From Nemopilema nomurai (lineage: Eukaryota > Cnidaria > Scyphozoa > Rhizostomeae > Rhizostomatidae), in NCBI GenBank assembly GCA_003864495.1, contig ML133437.1, positions 1,364,001 to 1,428,000 on the forward strand: DNA of 64,000 nucleotides. The letters run 5' to 3'. Below the pieces are notes generated by a model. It was given only the letters and a program-made list of their open reading frames with translations. It was not told the origin of the DNA and ran no database searches. A program made the position numbers and the translations under genes. This document shows positions 22,701 through 32,923 of this stretch, one piece after another. Positions within the stretch are counted from its first letter, which is position 1. Each line of letters starts with the position of its first letter.

Positions 22701-25700
22701 GTCTGTTCCAGAGAATTCCTTCGATTTAACAAGGCCAGAAAAGCCTCCAAAATAACTGCTTCAAAGAGTATGCTTTGCTCTGCAAATTTTGGTTTTAACA
22801 AATAAACTCGTAAGTGCCAAATTTTTGACCCTGTAGGCATTTAGCAGCCGGTGAATTTCAAGATTAAATACAACTTCAATACTTCCTCTTACTAATTATA
22901 TTGAGAAAAGTTCGAGGACATTTACGCAAAAATTTCAATAAGAGTAAAATTTTCTACCTTCTCCTGTTAATCCTTGTTTGATCCCGTTTACAGGAGGAAA
23001 AGTTTAGCGGGACTTGTCGTTTGAACAGAGTGAGAAATCTCATCTATTTTCAGACATGCTGCCCCGCCTGGCTTTATCAAAGCAGCATGTGTGCAGTTTA
23101 AATGCGCTCTAAAGACAGCCATGCATACAGCAATAATAATATCCCAAGGCATTCTTACACAATTAACACCAAAAGAGTTCAGTTTTGGCTTTACAACCAA
23201 ATCCAGACTCTTGGCTTATGTGCGAATTGGACGTTTGAATGCAAGTTTCATATCGAGTGTTAGTAGGTTAGAAGCGTCAAAGAAAAAACAACTTGTTAAT
23301 TTCGTACTATAAAAATTGTTAGCGATTAGTATATAAAAGTTTGTTAGTAAAAAGAAAATAATTCATAAAATGTCTAATGCAAATATAACAGAAATTCATA
23401 TTCAAGTCGTCTCTATGATAGCAAGTCCATCAAACGATTGTACAAGACCCTTTTAATTACAAGAACTTCAGAAATGTCTACTTAAAGCCTTTTGCTATAT
23501 GTTAGCACACGTTTCATTCATTTTACGGTTTCAAGGTTTGCAAAAATCCATCATATTAATTCATTGAATGAGATTGAGTCCTAATCGCTAGGCTTAATTA
23601 CTACTGTATCAACAAAAATGTTTGAATGGTGAAATGTTTCTTTAAAAGCGAGATAGATGTTATATAATTGCCCTTACAATTTCAAGATGTCTGCAACCGA
23701 TTCAAAGGCATGCTTTACCGCGAAGCATTCTCCCCTGGACAATTCAAAGCAAGAAAAAATCATCTTTTCCAATTCGTATGTTAGCGTGCAAGGAATTTTG
23801 GCATTTTTTAGTTTTCTCATCAAAACTAAGTAATCATGAGGGAAGGAATCTGGTTTTTCAAGCTGTATTTAAGATGAAGCTTGGAATAAGTCAGAAAAAG
23901 CAATGAATTTATATGAAGTAAAATAGCTTGATCATTTCGTGGTAAAAAAGCATCCTTTTCCCACTGGTATTTGACTACTAGTAGATGACATTTTTGAGTT
24001 GTATTCATAAAAATAGACTTCAGGTCTCAGCTTTTAGTTGAATATAGGCTTATCAGATTATATGTTAGGTAAGCTAGGCTATTAATCAATTCTTGCAAAA
24101 TGCTGTCGTTTTTTTTAGCGTTCATTTTAGATTTCTTCTTCTAAAAACTATATTTAGTTGGCTTTGAGGCCGGGGTGAGATTAATGTTTTCCCCGTTAAC
24201 ACCTACGACAATATCTTGCTGTCACTCTCTTATGATACAATACCGTTTGCAATGGCGATGTGGACGAACACAAAAACTTCACCTCTTTTAGTGAATTGCC
24301 CCATTAACAAGGCTGACTAATCACATTTATGTAGCCTCATTCAATTATTTTCATCAACAATTTTACCTTTCTTGGCCGGGTTGCTGGTTTTCGGGCTCCT
24401 ATGAGCAAGACTTGTTGCCCCAGTTGGCCCTTTCACTCCAGAACTTCTGCAGCAACCAATATCCACGCACCAGTCGTCGCAAAACTCTTCGCAAAAGCCT
24501 GGGCATGTGACTTTAGGCTTTTTAGGGGATGAATTTGTCCCCGTTTTCCATTGCTTGTCCTTGCCGTTTACTCTTCCTTTTCCTCCTGTCGATTTCTCCC
24601 GTACACCTTGAGGCTTTTGGTGCAGTTTCGCCTTCAATGAAACCTCCGGACTATGATTGGCCTTTTTCAGGGGGTTGTCTTTCACATTCTTCACAACAAG
24701 ATGCTTGACTGCAGGCCTGGCATATACCGACGGCCCTTGGTACTGATTGCCATGAGCAGCAATTTGATCGAGCCCCCCTGGAGCATTATACCCCGTTGAG
24801 CCAGTGTACACACGGTTATCGTCAAGCCGGAGGTTCTGTGGGTTCTGGAGTCTCATTAGAGTCTGCGCAGTTGGGATTTTGCCCTTCGGCTTGTCCTGCT
24901 TGGCTGTTGGCTTTTCCATTGGTGGTTTCTTCTCCTCCGCAGACTTCTTATCCTCGTCGGCTCCTTTGCCCTTCATTGGAGTCGCGACGATCAAATGTGT
25001 GACGTACCTATCGTCTTGCTTCAGGGACGTGGGTGGATTCTTCTTTTTCTTCCCATCATCCTTCGCTGGCTCCTTCTTTTTCTCTTTCGATCTGTCTCCC
25101 AAGTGCAGCACCACGGCCGGTGACGAACTGATCCCAAGTTGTGGCTCGTCATGGTTGTCATGATGATGAGCCTCGTCTTCGTCAAAAATATCGGGGAAGT
25201 GGTGCCCGTCAAACACCAAGTGACTATGGTGATCATCCAGGGGGACTGCGTCGACTTTGGACTCCGGCACAAAGTGCTCTTCAGGGGGGCCGTCACTCAG
25301 GCTGTTCAGCTCCTCCATCAAGAACGGCGGTTGCCCATGCGCAGGGATTGGAATTGCTTGAGGCGGCACTGGCTTCGGTTCCAATGTTGCTGGGATTGAG
25401 GTTGGCCTTAAGATGGCTGCCAAAGTAAAATGGTGTCAAAATCACAGAGAACACTGAGAACGCTGAACAGTGCAAGACTACAAAGTACAAAGGCAAGCTT
25501 ATATGATGCTCAAATTTGCATAAACCAGAATTGTATTCACATGAATTGTCAATGAAAAAAGCTACAAATTGAGAATGAAATGGAGATGAAGGAAAGCTTT
25601 ACCGTCGCAGTTTCTGCCAGCAAAACCATTTTTGCAGATGCAGATGTAATTGGAGGACAACTCTTGACACCTTCCACCATTGAAGCATGGGTTAATCGGA

Positions 25701-28700
25701 GAGCATTTTGCTTCAGCTGCGAACAGAGGTCAATAACTTTCTTGGTTAATACGATAGTTAGATTATACAATTGGAGAGAGTTACAGGATTATCGTTTAAC
25801 AGTCCCAAACCCCAGAACACCCAAGTCAAGCTGCTGACTTCACGCACTATCAGCGGACGTGAATTATCAATGCCGCTGCCCTTTAAGCATCCATATTTCA
25901 AATACTGAATGAAACCGCGGATATATTAAATGACACATGAGACAAAATCACGAAATCAGGCACGAGAATTTATGCGACAGTCCAGTTCAAGTGCTTGATC
26001 GATAATAGCTTACTTTCACAGTATTTTCCTCTGTAGCCGAGAAGGCAAGTGCAGTATAATCCACTGAAGGTGGACGAACAAGTCCCTCCATGCATGCATG
26101 GGTTCGGGTGGCACTTGTCTCTTTCTAGAAAACAACAACATAGAAATGAAAGTTAATCTATGATTTGCAATTGGTGCGAATAGAACTCCATTTGAAAGTG
26201 GACAATAATAAGTGGCTGCCTTCATAAAAGAATATCAGCTCTGGATAACGACTTTCACAAGGCAATGGGCATGTCATATGTGTGTGGTGCGAATCGTCCA
26301 TAAATTCCTATATAGACTGTGCAAGAAAAACTGCAATCATATTTCTTGGAAGCTATAAAATCAATGCCAAGCCTGACTCGAAGGCTACGAGTAGAGAAGA
26401 GAACCAACCATCGCATCTCTTTCCCTGGTATCCTAGTTCGCAAGTGCATACGAAACCATCGGTGTTAGAAGAGCACGTTCCATGTTTGCAAGGTGTTGGG
26501 TAGCAGTAGCTTCGTTCTAGTAATGCAAATGTAAACATTTGTGTGAACAATTTCTTTGAGGTACAGAACTTCACAATGCATACTCGTCGGAAGCAAAAGT
26601 ACTTTAAGTGGTTCTGGTTCATGCAAAAACTGGTTCCGCTATTTCTAGCCATTGTGTGATGTGCTTTAAGCACTGTGTTAAATGTAGACATTGCAGATGC
26701 AAAAGAACATAGGTTGCAGTATATTAGAAGCACAATCGAATTTTACAAATGAAATTTGTGCATTAGAGTTACAGAGGTTTCGCTTAATTTCCAGTGCGGA
26801 GGAAGTTATCAACGTGAAGAAGCTGTTAAGATTGCACTCACTTTCGCAGTTAATACCCATGAATCCTTCCCTGCACGTGCACACGTATCTGTCCACATAG
26901 GCCGTGCACTTCCCGCCATTTAGACAAGGTTTGTAACTACAGCGTGCACTGTGTGCTGAGTAGAGAAAACAGACAATACGCTGTCAATCGCCATTGCTGA
27001 TGTATAAGACAAATGAAAGCCATCTTAGGAAGAGAGGACTGTTATGATTACCAGCAATGTGGAGAAGCTTTGGTTGCGATGATTTGCCACCTGCTTACTA
27101 TCCATGAAAAGCAAAGTGTTGCCTTGCAAATTTCTGATTTTGACAAAGGGCTTACAAATGAAATGTAAAATAGTTTGCCATTAAAAAGTCAACTTTTTAG
27201 TCTCAAGTGCGAACAGTGCTTTAAGGAAAGCACGAAGGCATACCTGGTCTGCGCGGATGGTACATCTCATCCTCCATCTCGTCATCGCCATTCCGGTCGT
27301 CATTGACAGTCAAGCGGTTCATGCCCATGCTGAATCCCTCGTTAATATCGTGATGGAAGTCACCTCCCTGCATATGGGTGTATAGATGCTTTGATGGCAT
27401 AATAATATGCTTTGGTTTATGTGGAAGATGGATGACTTTTGATGGGTATATCGGGGGTCCTATCGTGTCGAGGTCAGATAATGAGTGGTACTGACGACTA
27501 CTAAGCAAGTCCTGATTCCGACCAAGAACCTCAGGGTCCTCTTTCACCATCTCTAGGGCCTCCTTCGAGACTGCTTCTGTTGGTTTGATAGCCTTTGTCT
27601 TTAAAAAAACATCTCGAACTGGCATTATGTCCGATGCGATCCTCGTCATTTTCTGGGCCAGCAAACCTTCATTCGCATTCAAGTATCCGTTATCTGCCAA
27701 AAACTCTTTATTAGCATTCCATTCGGACATTCTTTCTAAATCTTTATCGGCCAGTGGGTGTTTGAACTTCCCAGCTGACAGTTCATCTAGGAGCTGCTCA
27801 GGAGGCGAAATCGACTCGTCGTAAACTTGATCCGGATTAACCGGTGTTATGTAACCCGGATTGAAAATGGGGTTACTTGCAACGTTCAACGTATTTATAG
27901 TTGCACCACGATCTACAGTGTCCACTACAGCCGGTTCTCTGTTGGGTTGAGCGTTTGAAGCCGGGCTTATTAGGCTGTTACTAAAGCTGTCTACCAGAGC
28001 TGGTTCCCTGTTCCGCTGGGCATTTGAAATAGATTGAACGAAGTTGGTGTTCATGCTGTCCAAGTGCTTCTTTAATGACTGCTCCACCTTCGCTTCCTCC
28101 ATCAGCTGCTTCAACCCGGATAAGGCAGTTCCGGTTGGCTGCAGTGTTTGTGCAACTGTTTCCAACAATGATACCGGCCTCCGTCCTATCTTGGATCCCT
28201 TCTTAGCTAAAAATTCCGGCAACCCGGATATGTTTTTAAATTGTTCTGTTAGTATATTATTTGCAGCGGGGTTATTCATTGAGGCTCTGATCTGCGATAC
28301 CGGAAGATACGCTCCCTTCTTCTCATTAAAGTCTATCATGTTCGCCGTGTCTAGATCTGTAGTGTCTCCCTCCGACTTAAGAAACTCAAGTTCTTTGGGA
28401 ATGTTAACTGCAATCTCCGCTCGAGTTGCGGCCTGGTCACTTCCAGTTATCTCGTCCATCAAAATGTCCTCAGCCTTATGGCTGAGCTGTTTCGAGTTGC
28501 GCTCCTGTGTCGCATTTGCGGGCTTCATCGACCGACGATAGTTCGCGCCTCTTGACTTTGCGACCAAGTGATGGTGGCGTGATACATGAGTCCTCTTGGA
28601 GTCATTGCTGCCTTTCCTCTTTTGGGCAGCATTTTCAGAGTTCGATTTACGGCCATTGGCACTGTGGTCTTTTCCCCCTTGTGTTTGGCAAATCAAAGCA

Positions 28701-28750
28701 ACAATGATGATAGCAAAAACAATCCATGCTCTACCAAAAAACAAACACAT
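19651..28750 (-). CDS. Gene 2: secreted EGF-array protein with one minicollagen-type CRD (spliced, 9 exons)
   Basis: Exons: 27244-28750, 26842-26955, 26409-26516, 26014-26124, 25603-25716, 24367-25416, 20706-20816, 20413-20508, 19651-19775, totalling 3336 nt (1111 aa plus stop) with all introns phase 1. Order: signal peptide; long Lys/Asn-rich then His-rich region (to about 502); four standard EGFs (503-651); a Lys/His/Pro-rich exon holding one CRD (652-1001); three short EGFs; stop. Relative to genes 1, 3 and 5, the CRD exon comes before the short EGFs, not after. The 3.5-kb intron 20817-24366 shows no further exon to me. An alternative is a transcript ending in the CRD exon itself, where the frame reads through to TGA at 24341. 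Probable nematocyst or matrix structural protein. Confidence 0.82.
20413..20508 (-). CDS. Gene 2 exon 8: short EGF-like module
   Basis: CIFCHENSTC, then CVCKVGFLGDGVKC; acceptor TTGCTTCAG, donor GTGAGT. Confidence 0.85.
20706..20816 (-). CDS. Gene 2 exon 7: short EGF-like module
   Basis: CDQCSEDADC, then CNCKDGFVGDGKTC: compact EGF with a TVKQSSM lead; acceptor CATCTAG, donor GTAAAT. Confidence 0.84.
20817..24366. other. 3.5-kb intron of gene 2
   Basis: I found no EGF-type exon on either strand. A TTATGTTATA-type simple repeat lies at 22390-22440. Frames at 21526-22045 and 22988-23312 lack splice support or known motifs. Confidence 0.55.
24367..25416 (-). CDS. Gene 2 exon 6: Lys/His/Pro-rich exon with a minicollagen-type CRD
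   Basis: 350 residues. Pro-rich start (PKPVPPQAIPIPAHGQPP), an Asp/His-rich segment (DEDEAHHHDNHDEP) that could bind metal, then long Lys-rich blocks. Near the end (24449-24505) is CPGFCEEFCDDWCVDIGCC: five spaced cysteine positions ending in CC, like the minicollagen CRD but with four rather than three residues in the last gap. Bounded by acceptor TTGGCAG and a GTAAAA donor at 24366 that keeps phase 1. Reading through that donor gives a stop at 24341 and a possible short isoform. Confidence 0.8.
24449..24505 (-). other. Minicollagen-type cysteine-rich domain, variant spacing (gene 2)
   Basis: C-x3-C-x3-C-x3-C-x4-CC. In known cnidarian minicollagens the canonical form is C-x3-C-x3-C-x3-C-x3-CC, where cysteines reshuffle into intermolecular disulfides as the capsule hardens. 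The extra residue and acidic loops (EEF, DDW, VDIG) are unusual. Confidence 0.75.
25603..25716 (-). CDS. Gene 2 exon 5: EGF-like module
   Basis: CSPINPCFNGGRC, then CICKNGFAGRNC: extra residue between C1 and C2, as in gene 1 module 4. Donor GTAAAG. Confidence 0.87.
26014..26124 (-). CDS. Gene 2 exon 4: EGF-like module
   Basis: CHPNPCMHGGTC, then CTCLLGYRGKYC: complete EGF, acceptor TTTCTAG, donor GTAAGC. Confidence 0.88.
26409..26516 (-). CDS. Gene 2 exon 3: EGF-like module
   Basis: CYPTPCKHGTC, then CTCELGYQGKRC: one residue shorter between C2 and C3 than the usual NGG-x-C. Donor GTTGGT. Confidence 0.87.
26585..26670 (+). repeat. Dispersed repeat, copy 2 (gene 2 intron)
   Basis: GGTTCCGCTATTTCTAGCCA core; in frame MQKLVPLFLAIV followed at once by TGA. 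Same orientation as the other copies, antisense to gene 2. Confidence 0.7.
26842..26955 (-). CDS. Gene 2 exon 2: EGF-like module
   Basis: [12 protein letters not shown], then CTCREGFMGINC: complete EGF, acceptor CTACTCAG, donor GTGAGT. Confidence 0.88.
27244..28750 (-). CDS. Gene 2 exon 1: signal peptide and long low-complexity region
   Basis: MCLFFGRAWIVFAIIIVALI is a clear signal peptide ending at CQTQG. After it comes a Lys/Arg/Asn/Ser-rich stretch, then a moderately helical middle. A small internal duplication, SNAQRNREPALVD and SNAQPNREPAVVD, lies near residues 242-277. The end is His/Met-rich (HLPHKPKHIIMPSKHL, then MQGGDFHHD). 502 codons plus one base, donor GTATGC. Confidence 0.86.
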
Positions 28751-31700
28751 CCTTCAGCCTGCTACTCTGCAACCGGCAAGTCATCTTCCACTTTCTGGCA
28801 TCGTAAACAATCGTATCTGTAGTCAGCACAAATGTGTGTAGCGTCGCATTTTTCGTTGCAATTATACGGAACAAAATCAGAATAAACACAAAGTAAGATA
28901 TTTAGCGATAATTTCTCGTGTGGATGAAGGCCCTAGAGGAAATGCAGGTAGCGAAGCAAGATGATTTCATTGCACTTGACCGACGCGCTGCGCATTGTAG
29001 CTGCCACCCTGATTATAATTGGTTGGTGAATGGTCACGCTCAAGCGGTTCACAATAAAAGAGTCCAAGCCCAATCAAATGAACCTTGCATCTGCAGATAG
29101 GGACTTGATTTATAATGACGAAAACTCAACACACGCACTGAACTTCCGTGCGCGCAAGGCAAACATACAGGAGGGAAAATTTAGACGAGGCAAGGGAAAT
29201 CAAATCCTAAAATATGGGCATCCAACAGTGTCGAAATTGAATATTCAAATATCTTGCAATGGACGGCTTTAGAGAAGAACTTTCATAAGGATACAGCAGA
29301 GTCACTGGGGAAATTTCCTAGTGTACTCCTTTTAATTGTTTTTTAGATACTTAAAGCAATAAAGCACTGCTTTCGACTGGCGTTTAAAAGTCGTCTGCTC
29401 TTGAATGGAAAGCAGACTTTTTCTAGAAATTTGTTAAATAAAAAGGGAGTGCATAGGACGGAAACCAACAGCCAGCAACCCCTTGTCCCATGCTGACAAG
29501 CGCCCAACTCCCTGGAGGGCTGTTGAGACTCGTTTGCCGTTGGGCGACAAACACAAGTTCGATGGGATACCGCGGCCTAAGAGTGACTCGCATCTTCATA
29601 TAGGCCTAGTACTTGGCGTATTACTACGAATGCCCTTGCCTTTAGGGATATGACTAACGCTGACAATCTATTTAGCCCTTCCCAGAGTCTTCTTTCCATC
29701 TGACGTTTTTGCTTGCAAGCCTACCCGTGACATCGCAACTTGGTGTTACCCTATTACCTGCTTAAGTGTTGGAGACGATGCTGACGCTGCACTTTTGGCG
29801 ATCTGATCTCGGTGACTTGAAACAAACTGTTTGTAAAGCATCGCAAAAGTGCCACGTAAAAAGCTATGAAACCGCCTTTCGTGAACTCTTTAAACACTTT
29901 TTATTAGCTTTTGAGTCGCTGAGTTTTGTCCAATTCGAGTGGCTTCCGTTTACAGTAGAAAGCGCCTTCTAGTATCATGACTTCCAGATATCGCTTTTAC
30001 AATTCTGAAGTCTATCAAAAGGCTTAACAGAAAGACTTGGTAAGATAAATGCTTCCTATCTGATTTCCATAGCGATTGGAGGGTTGTCTGTGACGTTTCG
30101 ATACATGTTTCCACAAAACAAAGTCTGCGCATAACCTGCAACCAAGATATTAACAAGTCTTTTGCATTCGTGTACTGAGCTTAAGGGCACTATTCTTCGG
30201 CAATCATGAAGATGCGAAAACTAGTTCCGCTTTTTCTAGCAATTGTGACTTGTTCCACAAAGCTTTGTACCACAAAGCACTTGTTCAATGGGCATATTAG
30301 ACATCGCACGCCAAATGAAAGAATACTGTTAATGTTACAATCAAGCCTTAGCTGTCTTTGAAAAAATTCAGTTCTCTGCTCCTAACTTTCTAGTATTGAC
30401 TTGCCCAGTTGTATTGCAGGCAATCTCCCAATTGTTGCGCATGTATTGAAACCAGGTTTAAGCGGCCTATGATAATGATCTGGAAGCAAGTGGAGACGGG
30501 TTCAGCAAGAGGTGCTGTGGAAATGTATTTTTCAATTAGCATTATGAACATGATGCAAAACGCTTAATGAAAGCTAGAATGGTTCACTTAGATCCGCAGT
30601 CTTATCATTTATGATTCTTATCATCTCTTTAACATGCGGTTTTTCACGAGTGAATCAATCATGTCAGACTGTGAAGTCTTGTTAAAAGATCAACTCGTTG
30701 CCTTTTTAAATAACAGAAATATAGCAAGCCAAAAACAGCACCTACAACATTGTTATTCAATTAAACAAAGCCTTTCTACAATGTTGAAAGCTGAGGACCT
30801 CTCTTTTTTAAAAAATGTTCATCATCTTTCTTGCTGACATGACTGATTATAATTGAACAGATTAAAGTCGTTGATTTTATGATTATATTTATTTGCGCAA
30901 TATTGAGCTCTGCAACAAATTGAAAATTGCATGTTCACGTTACTATACAAGAAAGTACAACAAATAAGCAGTCCGATGTAACACATTTATCATATTTTAA
31001 TGATTTTTTAGCTCATTATCAACGTAAAGCAGTTCTATCTTACAAATACGTTTCGTTTTGAATATTATGGTAAAAAATTAACACTCTTGCATTTCCTCAT
31101 AATGAACATTTATGTATAATGTCAGATGTAATAAAATTAAACGAGTTTGTGGAAAGTAATGTGTTACTTGCTGTACGTAGTATTAAAATACTTTTCCATT
31201 CTATATAGTCGTTTCTCAGTTTGATTGAGGAGATTTATCTTCAGATATCACTAAAGGTACTTTAGCATAAAGTGAACTTTATAATGCCTTCAGGTATTCA
31301 AAAAGCTCAGTTTTAGTCTATCAATCAAGAAATTAGGCAATCTTACTAGTTTAAATGCACCAGAGTTGATATTAGGCGAAAATCATATTTTTTTACCTGT
31401 TTCATTACTTTTAATTAAACTTATGTCTTAAAGGTTGCGTAGTTTTACAGCATTTGAAAGCATTTACTACGACTATGAAATAATACAAAGACGTAACGAC
31501 GTGACGTAACGACGTGACGTAACGCTAAAATGGCGTAACGACAACGTAAAAAAAGAGGAAAGGAGATGCGCATGAATGAACAGCGCGGTGTTAGACTTGG
31601 CTTTGGACTGTCTTGCGCAAGGATTTAGCTTGCTTCTGGTTCGTATCAATAAATACATGTAAATACAACAAAAATGATTAACGTATATTTCTTTTCGCTC

Positions 31701-32147
31701 TATAGTCGTTTTTGGTAGAGAGACCAGAAATTACATGACCCCTTATAAATGCACAGCCCAATTCAATGGAACAAATCTGCACCTTCGTGATTACTAAATT
31801 GAAAAAAACTTGTACAATAAATATCTAGGAAAGATATCATGCTAAAAAATTAACATTCAATAATTCATTCATACCCATTATTACAATTAGCATTTGACAC
31901 ATTTGTGCAAAAGTGCAATGAGTTAAGATGGCATTACAAAACATTGACTTGAAGTGTAGATCACCAAGTGAAACGGAACCCGCATGAACAAAGCACCAAT
32001 GGTGCAGTGCTTCGGGTAGGTGACATGACATTTTGATAGGAGCCAATTGAATCTAGCTCTTGACAGCTAACGCGATATTCCAAAAATTGTATTTGCCACA
32101 TCAAAGCAGCTTACACTGTGTGAAATGCATTGTCAGCCACTCCAAGT
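28751..32147. other. Intergenic region between genes 2 and 3
   Basis: Gene 2 promoter side and gene 3 3' flank. Contains dispersed repeat copy 3 and a short CGTAACGACGTGACGTAACG repeat at about 31494-31540. No supported gene. Confidence 0.6.
30206..30365 (+). repeat. Dispersed repeat, copy 3, with a 52-codon open frame
   Basis: ATGAAGATGCGAAAACTAGT start, same core as copy 1. The frame MKMRKLVPLFLAIVTCSTKL continues about 30 further codons to TGA. It could be a decayed secreted-protein exon or repeat DNA; no splice partner was seen. Confidence 0.55.
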
Positions 32148-32923
32148 CTATCGGAGTTGCACGTCGTTTCCAAACACTTTTCTGACGGGTTTTCTCCGGT
32201 TTTTGTTGTATTTACCCGTCTTTGCCCCAGGCAGGTGAGAGCGTTTAACTGAACAGCAGGCAGGATTGCATCTACTGTCACAATTGTAAAAGCAGGACAT
32301 TGGACATTGGCTGTTCACAGGCACCGATGGGTAATATGGGGGAGGTGGCGGGGGAGGAGCAGGTGGTGGTGGAGGCGGTGGGGGAGGTGGGGGCGGTGGA
32401 GGCGGTGGGGGAGGTGGGGGCGGTGGAGGAGGGGGAGGAGGTGGAGGAGGTGGTGGTGGAGGTGCTGGAGGGTAGTGATGCATCATGGGTCTTGCTGAAC
32501 AACACAATTGGGGACAGAATGGCAAGCAGTTGGCAGAGCACACAGGAGGGCAGATGTCCATCACAGAAATAGTGTTAGTGATAGTTTGCGGAGGAGGAGG
32601 TGGAGGAGGAGGGGGTGGTGGAGGCGGTGGTGGAGGTGGTGGTGGAGGAGGAGGAGGGGGTGGTGGAGGTGGTGGGGGTGGTGGGGGTGATGCTGGTGGT
32701 GATGTAGCTCGCGAACAACAGTGCGCAGGGCAACTAGGGTAGCAATGGGAGTGACAGATTGTTGGGCAATGATGTGAAGTAGGTGGTACAGGAACAGGTG
32801 CGGGTGGGGGTGGGGGTGGGGGTGGTACATACGAGTCATGGGGGCAGCAAACGATAGGGCACTGCTCTGTGCACTGTGAAGCACAACCAGCAGGGCAGAC
32901 TGTATGCTGCGAAGGAGGCTGAG
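32148..32923 (-). CDS. Gene 3 exon 19: four minicollagen CRDs with polyproline, and stop
   Basis: 257 residues to TAG at 32148. The layout is CRD1, a short polyproline linker, CRD2, a long polyproline run, CRD3, a longer polyproline run, CRD4, then a basic tail ([12 protein letters not shown]). All four CRDs keep the exact C-x3-C-x3-C-x3-C-x3-CC spacing. Proline codons CCA, CCT, CCC and CCG are mixed, so protein-level selection rather than pure triplet slippage maintains the runs. Acceptor AATTGCAG. The complementary polyglycine frames are shadows. Confidence 0.9.
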
